A DNA stretch of 64,000 nucleotides, taken from assembly GCA_963751795.1 (NCBI GenBank), contig CAVVVI010000002.1, positions 62,001-126,000 of the forward strand, read 5' to 3'. This document shows positions 18,716 through 27,825 of the stretch, one piece after another. The stretch is from BOG-908 sp963751795 (GTDB lineage Bacteria; Pseudomonadota; Alphaproteobacteria; Acetobacterales; Acetobacteraceae). How positions within the stretch are numbered: the first letter of the stretch is position 1; each line of letters starts with the position of its first letter. A program made the translations under genes and the position numbers. Below the pieces are notes generated by a model, which saw only the letters and a program-made list of their open reading frames with translations, was not told where the DNA came from and searched no databases.

Positions 18716-19252
18716 GTGGTCGCAATCGTCCAGCAAGAGATTATCGATCATCTTGCCGCTGGTGACTCCGGAACCACGTATCAGAAGGGTCAGGCCCTTG
18801 AAGACGCCGTTGAGCAGACGATGTGTCGGATTGACGGCGTGGGGCTGATAGATCGCAATATTGAAGACCTGCCGGGGTCGCTCGAGATCGACCTGATCCT
18901 TTATAATCACCAGGTGAAAGGAACAGGACTTCCTTTTTTTCCTCCCTTGCTGATTGTCGAATGTAAAAATTGGGTGGCTCCCGTTAACACTGCCACCCTG
19001 CGTGCGTTCACCTCCAAAATTCACAAGATGAGGTTGAAGTTTGGGCTGCTTGTTGCCGCGAGTGGCATAACAGGCGACGCAGCTGACGTGACCGCAGCGC
19101 ATGCGCACCTGCGCGACGTTTTTAACCGAGATGATGAAATCATTCTCGTGATAACGCGCGCGGAGTTATGCGGTGTCGCATCGACAGAGGAGTTGGGTAC
19201 GCTTCTTCGAAAAAAATACGGCCGTTTCATTATGGGCATGGCCTCGTTCTAG
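18716..19252 (+). CDS. Mrr-like restriction endonuclease domain protein
   Basis: A 178-residue protein with a compact Mrr-like core: Glu29 in KGQALEDAV, D59 in LEIDLILYN, and LLIVECKNW with E82 and K84, giving D-x22-E-x-K. It has no separate DNA-recognition domain, so it would need a partner or recognise DNA features through the nuclease fold. The GTG start immediately follows the stop of the TIR-like/nuclease gene with no gap, so both are made from one message and probably in fixed ratio. Two different nuclease folds coded back-to-back, one with a TIR-like domain, is an unusual pair and a good candidate two-gene defence system. Confidence 0.72.
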   Translation: MVAIVQQEIIDHLAAGDSGTTYQKGQALEDAVEQTMCRIDGVGLIDRNIEDLPGSLEIDLILYNHQVKGTGLPFFPPLLIVECKNWVAPVNTATLRAFTSKIHKMRLKFGLLVAASGITGDAADVTAAHAHLRDVFNRDDEIILVITRAELCGVASTEELGTLLRKKYGRFIMGMASF

Positions 19253-19257
19253 TAAAC

Positions 19258-19524
19258 ATGGCTCTGATCGAAATCGGCGTGCGTCTTACAACCACGAGAA
19301 CGAACATCTGCCTTTCCGGTCTGGGTCTGGAAAAGCCGCCTGTCTGCTTTCGGCCAACTTCAGCCAAGACTCAACAACCGGCTCTGCCCAAACGTGAGCT
19401 GGAACTTGCCGCTGGCGTGGCAACGCGGCCCGAAACAGCGCCCGAAGCCGCAGCCATCTCATCCCTGCGCTCCTCCCAGAGGAGGGGCGACTGGAACAAC
19501 CCAGGCAGGAAAGTGCGAAAATGA
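19258..19524 (+). CDS. Possible small ORF, weak
   Basis: An 89-codon frame from an ATG at 19258 overlaps the next gene start as ATGA, which would fit coupling. The translation has no recognisable domain or good ribosome site and may be chance in GC-rich DNA. Listed because it is the only candidate in the 268-base gap before 19521. Confidence 0.2.
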   Translation: MALIEIGVRLTTTRTNICLSGLGLEKPPVCFRPTSAKTQQPALPKRELELAAGVATRPETAPEAAAISSLRSSQRRGDWNNPGRKVRK

Positions 19525-20093
19525 CAGCAAACCTTAACGCCGCGGGGGAGTTGACCCGCGTCGCCTTCCTCAATTGCTTCGACGCAAGCCTCTTCGTGGC
19601 GGAGGTGGAACTCACGGACGACGATCGCCGGCAGCTGGACTCGGTCCTGGCGTGGCTGCAGGAAGCGGGCATCCTGCTGCTGCCCAGCCAGGATCAGGCG
19701 TTGGCGAGGATGGGCGCCAACGACGTGGTGGAGCACCTCCGGGCCACGGTGGGCGACCAGATTGTCGAAGCCGCGCTCGGGGCGGACCCGGATCGGCTCG
19801 CCGGCGACGCCCCAGCGCCCTCGGCCGTGCTGCCGATCTGGCCGTTCGAGGCCGAGGGGAACGATCCGGCGGACCGCGACGTGCTGCTGGCGTCCGGGCG
19901 CCTTTGGGGGGCGGACGTGCTGCTCGAGGCGCTGCGGGTGGAGGACCCGGACAGCCCGGAGCCGGTGCGCGAGGTTCGCTCCCGCTTCGACCGCTGGACC
20001 AAGGCGGCGGGGGGATCAAGGCTGCGCGCTGTCATTCACCCGCCGGGGGAGAAGGGCTGCTACTTCCTAGTGGGCATCGCGGCGCCGATGTGA
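19521..20093 (+). CDS. Hypothetical protein upstream of the type I R-M genes
   Basis: A 190-residue acidic protein that I do not recognise. It begins MTANLNAAGELTRVAFL and contains ELTDDDRRQLDSVLAWLQEA and a C-terminal FDRWTKAAGGSRLRAVIHPP. An AGGAAAG sits 7 or so bases before the ATG. A 28 bp perfect palindrome just after its stop would terminate transcription before hsdR, so it is probably its own unit and not part of the restriction operon. It could be an accessory or control protein by position only. Confidence 0.6.
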   Translation: MTANLNAAGELTRVAFLNCFDASLFVAEVELTDDDRRQLDSVLAWLQEAGILLLPSQDQALARMGANDVVEHLRATVGDQIVEAALGADPDRLAGDAPAPSAVLPIWPFEAEGNDPADRDVLLASGRLWGADVLLEALRVEDPDSPEPVREVRSRFDRWTKAAGGSRLRAVIHPPGEKGCYFLVGIAAPM

Positions 20094-20097
20094 ACGA

Positions 20098-20125
20098 CTG
20101 GAGGAAGGCGCGCGCCTTCCTCCAG
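20098..20125. terminator. 28 bp perfect palindrome
   Basis: CTGGAGGAAGGCGC followed directly by its complement, starting 5 bases after the previous stop codon. Likely terminator of the 19521-20093 gene, separating it from hsdR. Confidence 0.7.
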
Positions 20126-20341
20126 CCGACACCGTTTCAGCAGCTGTTAACCGGCGTCTCCGATCAGCGCCCCCCACTACCCGAGCTCGGGGCGACGCTG
20201 GGGAAGCGTCTTCTGGTGGACGGGTTTGAATGCATCTGGGCCGACGACCGAGCCGTTCTCGTAATGCTTCACACTTCGTGTCATGCTATGCCCCAAAGGC
20301 ACGCTCCGCGGTGGAGTGACCGTCATCGCCCTGCAGTGAGC

Positions 20342-23074
20342 ATGTCGCCGTTCCCCGAGGCCCGCGCCCGCCATCGCATTGACGAGCAGCTAACGGCTGC
20401 CGGCTGGCTGATCCAGGATCGTGCCGACCTGAACCGCCTCGCAGCGGTCGGGGTCGCCGTTCGGGAATACCCGCTGGCAAACGGGCCGTGCGATTACCTG
20501 CTTCTCGTCGGCGGCAGGGCCTGCGGCGTGATAGAGGCCAAGGCCGCCGGGACAACGCTGTCCGGAGTGGCCGAACAGGCGTCCGGTTATCAGGCGGATG
20601 TGCCCGGCGCCCTCGCCTCGTGGGGCGATCCGCTGCGGTTCGACTATGAAGCGACGGGCGAAGAGACGCTGTTTAGCGATCGGGCGGACCCGCAGCGGCG
20701 ATCACGGCGCCTGTTCGGTTTTCATCGTCCTAAAACCCTACTCGCTTGGCTGCGGGCCCAATCGTCACTGCGCAACCGGCTCCAAACTCTTCCAGCCCTG
20801 GACCCTGCCGGCCTGCGCGCCTGCCAGGTGGAGGCAATCCAGGGCATCGAGGCGTCGCTGAAGGCTGACCGCCCACGGGCGCTCGTGCAGATGGCTACCG
20901 GCGCCGGCAAGACCTTCACGGCCGCCACCCTCAGTTACCGCTTGCTGGCCCATGCGGACGCCAGCCGCATCCTGTTCCTGGTGGACCGCAACAACCTCGG
21001 CCGGCAGACTCTGAAAGAATTCCAGCAATATCGCCCGCCGGGCACCGGCCGGCTGTTCACGGAGCTTTACAACGTCCAGCGGCTTGGGCCCGCCGGGCTG
21101 GACGCGTCCGCGAAGGTGGTCATCTCCACCATCCAGCGCGTGTTCGCCCAGCTGACCGGCGCCGAACTGGATGAGGCGGACGAGGAGGAAAGCAGCTTCG
21201 AGCACTGGCAGGCGCCGCCGAAGGAGGTCGCCTACAGCGCAGCGCTGCCGCTGGAAGCCTTTGACATCATCATCGTGGACGAGTGCCACCGCTCGATTTA
21301 CGGCTCCTGGCGCCAGCTGCTGGATTATTTCGACGCGCACGTGATCGGCCTGACCGCAACGCCAACGCTTCAGACAATGGGATTCTTCGGCGAGAACCTC
21401 GTGGCCGAGTACCCTTACGAGCGATCCGTTGTGGACCGCGTAAACGTGCCCTTCGAGGTGTTCCGCATCCGCACGCAGATCGGCGAGCATGGCGGGCGCG
21501 TGGAGAAGGGCTACACGCTGCCCGTGCGGGACAAGCGGACGCGGGCGCAGGTATGGCGGCAGCTGGATGACGACCTCGTCTACAACAAGGCGGCCCTCGA
21601 CCAGTCAGTGGTGGCCCGCAACCAGATACGCACGGTGCTGGAGACGTTCCGCGATACGCTGCCGACCGAGTTGTTTCCGGGCCGCACCGAGGTGCCGAAG
21701 ACGCTGATCTTCGCAAAGGACGACCATCATGCCGAGGAAATCGTCACCATCGCCCGCGAGGTGTTCGGCCGCGGCAACGACTTCGCCAAGAAGATCACTT
21801 ACCGGGTTGGCGCCAAATTCGCGGAAGACCTGATCAGCCAGTTCCGTAACAGCTTCAACCCGCGCATTGCCGTCACCGTGGACATGATCGCCACCGGCAC
21901 GGACGTGAAAGCGATCGAGGCGCTGATCTTCCTGCGAGACGTGCGCAGCAGCACCTATTTCGAGCAGATGCGCGGGCGCGGCGTGCGGTCCATTCCGGCA
22001 GAGGACCTGCAGAAGGTGACGCCGGATGCGACCCTGAAAGACCGTTTCGTGCTGGTGGATGCGGTGGGCGTGGTGGACAGCCTGAAGCGGGTTGCGACCC
22101 CGCTGGATCGCAACCGCCAGATCGGGTTCGAAAAGCTTCTGGAACAGGTGGCCAGCGGACGGTCGGACGAAGATGCGGTGGCCACCCTGGCCGCGCGCCT
22201 GTCCGCGCTGGACCGCCGCATGGACGATGCCGCGCGGGCCCAGGTGACCGCAGTCGCGGGCATGCCGCCTGCGGCACTGGCAGGCCTGCTGGTGGACGCG
22301 ATCGACAACGATCGGCTGGAACAGGAAGCCGACCGGCTTCACCCCCCGCAGGCGACCGAGGCGCAGCGCGAAGGCGTGGCCGCCACTATCCGGGAAGCGG
22401 CGCTGCGGCCCTTCAACGATCCGGCGCTGCGGCGCGTGCTGATCGAGATGAAGGCGCGGGCGGAGATCGTGATCGACGATATCACCCGCGACGTCGTCAT
22501 CTCCTCCGCCTACGATCCGAAGGCGGCCGAGAAAATGACAGGCGATTTCCGCCGGTTCCTGGACGAGAACCGGGATCGCCTGGCCGCCCTGACCCTGCTC
22601 TATCAACGGCCCGCTTCAGGGCAGCGCCTGACCTACGCCAACCTGGAGGAGTTGCGCGATGCGCTGCTGGCGCCGCCTTGGCTGCTGCAGCCGCTGGCGC
22701 TGTGGAGCGCTTACCGGCGGCTCATGGGGGACCGGGTGCGCGGCAATCCGGCAAAGACGCTGACGGACATCGTCTCGCTGGTCCGCTTCGCTGTCGGCGC
22801 CGACGAGACGCTGGCGCCGTTCTCCACCACTGTGCAGCAGCGCTACAACCTCTGGCTGGGCCGGGAGAAGAACGCGGGCCGCGTGTATGGGCCGGAGGCG
22901 CTGGGCTGGCTGGAGGCCATTCGCGAATACCTGGCGGCCAATGTGGAGATGAGCCTGCGCGACGTGCAGGAGCAGTTTTCGGCCCGCGGCGGAGTGCTGG
23001 CGGCGCGGCGTGTTTTCGGCGCAGACAGGCTGGCGCCATTGCTGGATGAGATGATTCAGGCGTTGGTCGCCTGA
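20342..23074 (+). CDS. hsdR: Type I restriction enzyme, R subunit (EcoEI-like)
   Basis: A 910-residue motor and nuclease subunit of a type I restriction complex that translocates unmodified DNA and cuts at a distance. The N-terminal nuclease core has D51 in CDYLLLV and E65/K67 in GVIEAKAAG. The SF2 helicase part has Walker A MATGAGKTFTA near 186, DECHRS near 312 and GLTATPT, and motif VI-like QMRGRGVRS. The C-terminal part is the helical domain contacting the methylase core. The ATG at 20342 was chosen because the protein family begins with sequence like FPEARARHRIDEQLTAAGW; the frame upstream from 19574 is not coding. A terminator at 20098-20125 implies a promoter in 20126-20341. Confidence 0.95.
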   Translation: MSPFPEARARHRIDEQLTAAGWLIQDRADLNRLAAVGVAVREYPLANGPCDYLLLVGGRACGVIEAKAAGTTLSGVAEQASGYQADVPGALASWGDPLRFDYEATGEETLFSDRADPQRRSRRLFGFHRPKTLLAWLRAQSSLRNRLQTLPALDPAGLRACQVEAIQGIEASLKADRPRALVQMATGAGKTFTAATLSYRLLAHADASRILFLVDRNNLGRQTLKEFQQYRPPGTGRLFTELYNVQRLGPAGLDASAKVVISTIQRVFAQLTGAELDEADEEESSFEHWQAPPKEVAYSAALPLEAFDIIIVDECHRSIYGSWRQLLDYFDAHVIGLTATPTLQTMGFFGENLVAEYPYERSVVDRVNVPFEVFRIRTQIGEHGGRVEKGYTLPVRDKRTRAQVWRQLDDDLVYNKAALDQSVVARNQIRTVLETFRDTLPTELFPGRTEVPKTLIFAKDDHHAEEIVTIAREVFGRGNDFAKKITYRVGAKFAEDLISQFRNSFNPRIAVTVDMIATGTDVKAIEALIFLRDVRSSTYFEQMRGRGVRSIPAEDLQKVTPDATLKDRFVLVDAVGVVDSLKRVATPLDRNRQIGFEKLLEQVASGRSDEDAVATLAARLSALDRRMDDAARAQVTAVAGMPPAALAGLLVDAIDNDRLEQEADRLHPPQATEAQREGVAATIREAALRPFNDPALRRVLIEMKARAEIVIDDITRDVVISSAYDPKAAEKMTGDFRRFLDENRDRLAALTLLYQRPASGQRLTYANLEELRDALLAPPWLLQPLALWSAYRRLMGDRVRGNPAKTLTDIVSLVRFAVGADETLAPFSTTVQQRYNLWLGREKNAGRVYGPEALGWLEAIREYLAANVEMSLRDVQEQFSARGGVLAARRVFGADRLAPLLDEMIQALVA

Positions 23075-23085
23075 CGCGGGGAAGA

Positions 23086-24480
23086 ATGTCGAATAGGAAG
23101 CGGGCTGCTGCCCAAACCGGCGATGTAGCCGGACCTTGGGTGCTGCCGGATCGTTGGCGGTGGGTTCCTCTCACCGAGGTGGTTGAAATCCACGACCACC
23201 TCAGGCGACCCATCAATAGAACTGATCGGGCGCAGCGGCGCACGGCGAATGCGACACCATACCCGTATTACGGTGCGACCGGTCTCGTCGACTACATCGA
23301 TGGTTATCTAGCCGACGGGAACTACATACTCCTTGGTGAGGACGGTGCCCCATTCCTCGATCCAGCCGCGCGCAAGGCCTATTCGGTGAGCGGAAAGTTC
23401 TGGGTTAACAACCACGCTCACGTTCTGAAGCCGCGCACGGCGATGCGGCAGGACCTAACGTGCCTGTGGCTCAATACTCTCAACTATGAGCCGTACGTTC
23501 GGGGAACGACACGACTTAAGCTGACTCAGGCGGACATGGTCACGATCCCGGTGCCGCTTCCGCCGCCTGATCAACAGGACGTCCTTGCCACCAAGCTCAA
23601 CGATGTTCTGAGTGATTTCGACGACGGCGAGACGGCGTTGGCGCGGGCGCGGGCGGACCTGGAGGTGTATCGGCGCTCGCTGCTGAAGGCGGCGGTGACG
23701 GGCGAACTGACAGCAGACTGGCGCGCAGCCAACCCACCGCAGGAAAGCGGCGCCGACCTCCTCGCCCGCATCCTCGCTGATCGTCGCATGAGCCGGCAGG
23801 CCGATCCCAAAAGCGGAAGTAAGCCTTACGTTGAGCCGCTACCTATAGACCCCAATAAACTTCCACGACTCCCTAGCACTTGGTCTTGGACGTCACTCGA
23901 CGCCGTAATCGCAGGCGGTATCCAGAATGGTCTTTACCTTCCGCAATCGTCCTATGGAAATGGGTGGCCGATCCTCCGCATCGACGATTTTCAGTCAGGC
24001 GTCGCTCGCGGCTCTAGTGTATTGCGACAGGTGTCGGCCTCGCCAGAAATGAAAGCCTCATACTCTCTTGACCTCGGCGATGTGGTGATAAACCGGGTGA
24101 ACAGCCCGTCTCACCTTGGGAAATCCTTTTTGGTCAGACAGCTTCACCTTCCCGCTTTGTTTGAAAGCAACATGATGCGGCTGCGGCCCACTTCACGGCT
24201 GCTTGGCGACTATCTGGAGCTAGTCCTCACGTCGCCGCACGGCCGCGCGTTCTTGTGCCAGAACGCCAAAATGGCGGTCAATCAGGCTAGCATAAATCAG
24301 GGCGACGTCAGGGCAGTCCCTGTACCGTTGCCACCGCTCGATGAGCAGATCGCGGTGGTTCGAGGCGTTAGGGACTTCCTGACCGTCATGCATGAAATGG
24401 AGCTCGATGCGTATACGACGTCATACGGCTTATTGAAGCAATCTATCCTCGCCGCCGCCTTCCGTGGAGAGCTCCTGTGA
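23086..24480 (+). CDS. hsdS: Type I restriction enzyme, S (specificity) subunit
   Basis: A 464-residue specificity subunit with two target-recognition domains, one before about 170 and one at about 255-420, each followed by a conserved helical spacer. The first spacer begins with VPLPPPDQQDVLATKLNDVL and ends with SLLKAAVTGELT. The second has PLPPLDEQIAVV and ends SILAAAFRGELL. The tandem organisation predicts a bipartite DNA target, whose sequence cannot be read from the protein. GGGGAAGA precedes the ATG. Its stop overlaps the hsdM start as GTGA. Lower codon bias and more AT bases than hsdR/hsdM in parts of the recognition domains fit the usual exchange of these domains between strains. Confidence 0.93.
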   Translation: MSNRKRAAAQTGDVAGPWVLPDRWRWVPLTEVVEIHDHLRRPINRTDRAQRRTANATPYPYYGATGLVDYIDGYLADGNYILLGEDGAPFLDPAARKAYSVSGKFWVNNHAHVLKPRTAMRQDLTCLWLNTLNYEPYVRGTTRLKLTQADMVTIPVPLPPPDQQDVLATKLNDVLSDFDDGETALARARADLEVYRRSLLKAAVTGELTADWRAANPPQESGADLLARILADRRMSRQADPKSGSKPYVEPLPIDPNKLPRLPSTWSWTSLDAVIAGGIQNGLYLPQSSYGNGWPILRIDDFQSGVARGSSVLRQVSASPEMKASYSLDLGDVVINRVNSPSHLGKSFLVRQLHLPALFESNMMRLRPTSRLLGDYLELVLTSPHGRAFLCQNAKMAVNQASINQGDVRAVPVPLPPLDEQIAVVRGVRDFLTVMHEMELDAYTTSYGLLKQSILAAAFRGELL

Positions 24481-25931
24481 ACGAGCAAGCCCTTGTTGGG
24501 AAAGTTTGGAACTACGCGCACGTGCTGCGTGACGATGGCGTCTCCTTCGGCGACTATCTCGGCCAGATCAGCTTCCTGCTCTTTCTGAAGATGGATGACG
24601 AGCGAACGCAATTCCTGGGTGAGCCGTCCGCTCTTCCAGACGAGTGCCGCTGGCAGGCGCTGCGCACCCTCTCCGGGGAGGCGCTGGAACGGCGCTACAA
24701 GAAGACGCTTGCGGACCTGTCACGGCGTGACGACATCGTCGGCACCCTGTTCCTGAAGGCAGAGGGGAAGATCAACGACCCCGCCAAGCTGCAGCGCCTT
24801 GTCTCTATGATCGACGGCGAGACCTGGCTGGGGCTGGACGTGGACGTGAAGGGTACGATTTACGAAGGGCTGCTGGAACGCAACGCAGGCGAGGTGAAGA
24901 GCGGCGCCGGCCAGTATTTCACGCCGCGCCCGCTGATCCAGGTGATCGTCCAGCTGATCGACCCCGAGCCGGACGAAACAGTGCACGATTGCGCAGTCGG
25001 CACAGGAGGGTTTCCCCTGGCCGCCTACGAGCACCAGCGGCGAAAACCCGCCGCCCAGGATCGCGAAGTCGCCCGTCGACTTCGCGAAGAGATGATTTCG
25101 GGCACCGACATTGTGCCGGACGTGGTGCGCCTATGCGCAATGAACTTCTACCTGCACGGCATCGGCGGCGCCCAAAGCCCGGTGATGCTGAAAGATGCAC
25201 TGCTGGCCGATGATGGCCGCCGTTACAAGGTGGTGGTCACCAACCCGCCTTTCGGCAAGCGGCAATCCTTCCGCATCGTGCGCGAGGATGGCGGCATCGA
25301 CAGCGAGCGCCAGGACTATGTGCGCGAGGACTTCACCGTTACCACGGGCAACAAGCAGCTCAACTTTCTGCAACACATCATGAGCATCCTGGCGCCGCGC
25401 GGCCGCGCGGCCGTGGTGCTGCCGGACAACGTGCTCTTCGACGGCGGCGGCGAGACGCTCCGAAAACGCCTTCTGAAGGAGTTCGACTTCCATACCCTAC
25501 TGCGCCTGCCCACCGGCATCTTCTACAGCCAAGGCGTGAAGGCGAACGTGCTGTTTTTCGACCGCGCCCCGGCCGGCGACCGCATCGCAACGGAAGCGCT
25601 GTGGGTGTACGATTTCCGCACCAACATGAACTTCACCCTGCGCGAACGTCCGCTCCGCCGCCCCGACCTTGCTCCGTTCGTGGAAGCATTCGGCGCCTGG
25701 CGCAACCGCCAGGCCCGAACGGAAAGCGAGCGCTTTCACCGCTTCAGCTACGCCGAGCTCGCCAGGCGCGACAAGGTCAACCTGGACATCACCTGGCTGA
25801 AGGACGCGTCGGCCACCGACCCCGACAGCCTGCCACCCCCCGCGGAAGTCGCCGCCGAAATCGTCGTCAGCTTGGAGCTGGCCTTGGAGAAGTTCCGCAG
25901 CGTTGCAGCCCGGCTGGGCGCCGCGATCTGA
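24477..25931 (+). CDS. hsdM: Type I restriction enzyme, M (methyltransferase) subunit
   Basis: A 484-residue N6-adenine methyltransferase subunit. It has the N-terminal HsdM_N helical region (LVGKVWNYAHVLRDDGVSFG), the cofactor motif DCAVGTGGFPLAAY near 173-186 and the catalytic motif NPPFGK near 252. GAGQYFTPRPLI before motif I is also characteristic. It begins with GTG overlapping the hsdS stop by 4 bases, so hsdS and hsdM are translationally coupled. The order R-S-M is less common than R-M-S. Protects the host genome and, with two R subunits, forms the restriction complex. Confidence 0.95.
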   Translation: MNEQALVGKVWNYAHVLRDDGVSFGDYLGQISFLLFLKMDDERTQFLGEPSALPDECRWQALRTLSGEALERRYKKTLADLSRRDDIVGTLFLKAEGKINDPAKLQRLVSMIDGETWLGLDVDVKGTIYEGLLERNAGEVKSGAGQYFTPRPLIQVIVQLIDPEPDETVHDCAVGTGGFPLAAYEHQRRKPAAQDREVARRLREEMISGTDIVPDVVRLCAMNFYLHGIGGAQSPVMLKDALLADDGRRYKVVVTNPPFGKRQSFRIVREDGGIDSERQDYVREDFTVTTGNKQLNFLQHIMSILAPRGRAAVVLPDNVLFDGGGETLRKRLLKEFDFHTLLRLPTGIFYSQGVKANVLFFDRAPAGDRIATEALWVYDFRTNMNFTLRERPLRRPDLAPFVEAFGAWRNRQARTESERFHRFSYAELARRDKVNLDITWLKDASATDPDSLPPPAEVAAEIVVSLELALEKFRSVAARLGAAI

Positions 25932-25989
25932 CGGCGCGCTGAAGCGCGGCCTGGTGGCGATGGCGTCCCTGGCGGCTAGGAGGTTTTCA

Positions 25990-26928
25990 TTGGCAAACAA
26001 ATTCAACCGTTGCATTCCCGAAGCCGGGCTTAAACTGCTTCAAGCGCGACCGGAGTGGTGGACGGAACTGCTTGCCTACCGATTCCAGGACGCTGCCGGA
26101 ATGCAGCAGCCGCTGTATCTGGCGGTTAGGAATGGCTACATGAACGCCTACGTCGAGGGGCAGTCGGTATTAAGGATCGCCTTCGACAAATCCTCGAAGC
26201 CCACACGGCTGAAGGGAAAGGTGCACCACAAGTATGTCCGGGACGATGTCGAAGACCAAGTCTACTTGGAATTCGACGGACACACCTATTTCTACAGAGG
26301 CAAGCCACTGGTCACGGATACGGAAGCGACAACGCTGGCGGCGAGGGTTAAGCGGGCCCGCGGATATACAAGCGCGGAAAAGCGGGGTGTCGCGGTCATC
26401 GTCGGGCGGCATTCGAACGTCATCGATGTCGAAATGGGGCTGCCGGCGAACGCGAGCGTCTCGCCAGACGCCCGCCCGAACGCGCCGCGGATGGACACCG
26501 TCACCCTCGAGGAGGACGGCGCCGGCGCAAAACTCGTCTTTTACGAGGCGAAGCTGTCTTCCAACTCGGAACTCCGGGCCCAAAACTTCCAGCCGCGGGT
26601 GTTGAAGCAGCTCCAGCGCTACGTGGATTGGATGAACAGCCCGGACCGGGCGGACGAGGTCGTCAGTGCCTACCGCCGCGCGTGTCAAATCCAAGTGCAG
26701 ATCCACGCCATGAGGGGGCCAGGCAGCGCCAGCCCGCTCCACCCGCTCGTCGAACGGGCAGCGCACGACAGTTCGTCACTGAGCATCGATAGAAACCCCC
26801 GTCTGGTCGTATTCGGCTACTCAACTGAAGCGAAGGGGGCCTCGTGGAAGCCGCACGAAGAGGCGCTGCTTAGCACCGGACTCAAGTTGATTATGGCGCC
26901 GACTCCCGAGGAAATTGTCCTGAGCTAA
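25990..26928 (+). CDS. Unknown protein linked to the type I R-M operon, possible nuclease
   Basis: A 312-residue protein with start TTG at 25990, chosen because AGGAGG at 25978-25983 is 6 bases upstream; the frame further upstream overlaps hsdM. I do not recognise the family. A possible PD-(D/E)xK core is present in the middle: MDTVTLEEDG followed by KLVFYEAKLSSNSELR, with E-x-K after a beta-strand. The N-terminus (GLKLLQARPEWWTELLAYRF) is helical. It is 58 bases after hsdM and likely in the same transcript. A terminator-like hairpin follows. Possible roles are an extra nuclease or an accessory defence gene. Confidence 0.6.
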   Translation: MANKFNRCIPEAGLKLLQARPEWWTELLAYRFQDAAGMQQPLYLAVRNGYMNAYVEGQSVLRIAFDKSSKPTRLKGKVHHKYVRDDVEDQVYLEFDGHTYFYRGKPLVTDTEATTLAARVKRARGYTSAEKRGVAVIVGRHSNVIDVEMGLPANASVSPDARPNAPRMDTVTLEEDGAGAKLVFYEAKLSSNSELRAQNFQPRVLKQLQRYVDWMNSPDRADEVVSAYRRACQIQVQIHAMRGPGSASPLHPLVERAAHDSSSLSIDRNPRLVVFGYSTEAKGASWKPHEEALLSTGLKLIMAPTPEEIVLS

Positions 26929-26943
26929 GCGATGGCGTTTCAA

Positions 26944-26964
26944 ACGATGCCTATCGGGCATCGT
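26944..26964. terminator. 8 bp hairpin between convergent genes
   Basis: ACGATGCC pairs with 26957-26964 across a 5-base loop. It lies between the plus-strand restriction cluster and the minus-strand glycosylase gene, where a bidirectional terminator is expected. Confidence 0.55.
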
Positions 26965-26996
26965 CGCCTTGTCTGAACGTAAAATCACCTGGGACC

Positions 26997-27668
26997 TCAG
27001 CGCTTGCTAGCGGCGGCCAGAAAGCTGCCGATCACGCGCCAGTCGGCGAGCTGCTGCTCCCATGGACGGTTCGCCAAACCAAGCCCGCTGCAGTGCCCGA
27101 CGGCGAACAGACCGAACCCCGATGGCGCACTCCACGGCCGGCCGGCCGCCTCCTTGATCCCGCCGGGCAGGCCAATGCCCGGAAAGAGCTCCTGGACCGC
27201 CCGCCAGGCGGGGGCTCCCATCGCGACGACGGCCCGCGGCTGTAAATGGTTCAGCAGCGGCGCGAGGTGATTGCGGGCGCAGTTGCGAGCCCACCCTGCC
27301 TTGATCGAGCCCGACATCCCGCCCGGCTTCAGGCACAGAACCGAGTTTGTCAGGTAGACGGGCGCCACCGGGTCGCGAACTGGGGGCTCCCCGGCGGTGA
27401 TCCCGGCCGCACCCAAGAGCGCGCGCAGGTTGCGGTTCGTCGGACTCGACGGGTCGTCCCGCGCGCGGTTCCGCTCGAAATACTCCACGCCCGAAAAGTC
27501 CTGGCCGACCACGACCAGCGTCGGGCGCTGGTGGCCGAGCCACTGCGACCAGTGGCTCACGACGTCGGGGTCGAAGTCGAAAGAGCTGCCGTTGCGCAGC
27601 TGCGCCGCGCTGCCGTCGATGCACAGGCGGCAGTTCTTGCGCGCCCGTACCAGCTCTCCGTAGCTCAT
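26997..27668 (-). CDS. Uracil-DNA glycosylase superfamily protein with 4Fe-4S cysteines
   Basis: A 223-residue member of the uracil-DNA glycosylase fold. The active-site motif region is VVVGQDFSG at 52-60, then PTNRNL at 76-81 and the second motif GHCSGLGLANR at 191-201 with His192. Four cysteines at 13, 16, 112 and 130 give C-x2-C and C-x17-C, the spacing of family 4/5 type 4Fe-4S glycosylases. The start at 27666-27668 was chosen because the protein becomes family-like from MSYGELVRARKNC; the longer frame to 27851 runs through the tRNA. Its place at the tRNA end of a defence-rich island, not in a repair operon, suggests a role against modified phage DNA, which is inference. Confidence 0.82.
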   Translation of the reverse strand: MSYGELVRARKNCRLCIDGSAAQLRNGSSFDFDPDVVSHWSQWLGHQRPTLVVVGQDFSGVEYFERNRARDDPSSPTNRNLRALLGAAGITAGEPPVRDPVAPVYLTNSVLCLKPGGMSGSIKAGWARNCARNHLAPLLNHLQPRAVVAMGAPAWRAVQELFPGIGLPGGIKEAAGRPWSAPSGFGLFAVGHCSGLGLANRPWEQQLADWRVIGSFLAAASKR

Positions 27669-27825
27669 CAAGCGCCGTCCCTCGCCAGTCTCGCGTCGCC
27701 CAAGACGCGCGTGACGCACCGGACCACAGGTCCCTCCCACAGGGCAACTGCAGGCGAAAGGTGGGAATGGCATGGGAAGCACGGGCGGCCGAGGCTGCTC
27801 ACAGCCGTAAGGTGTTAAAATTATA

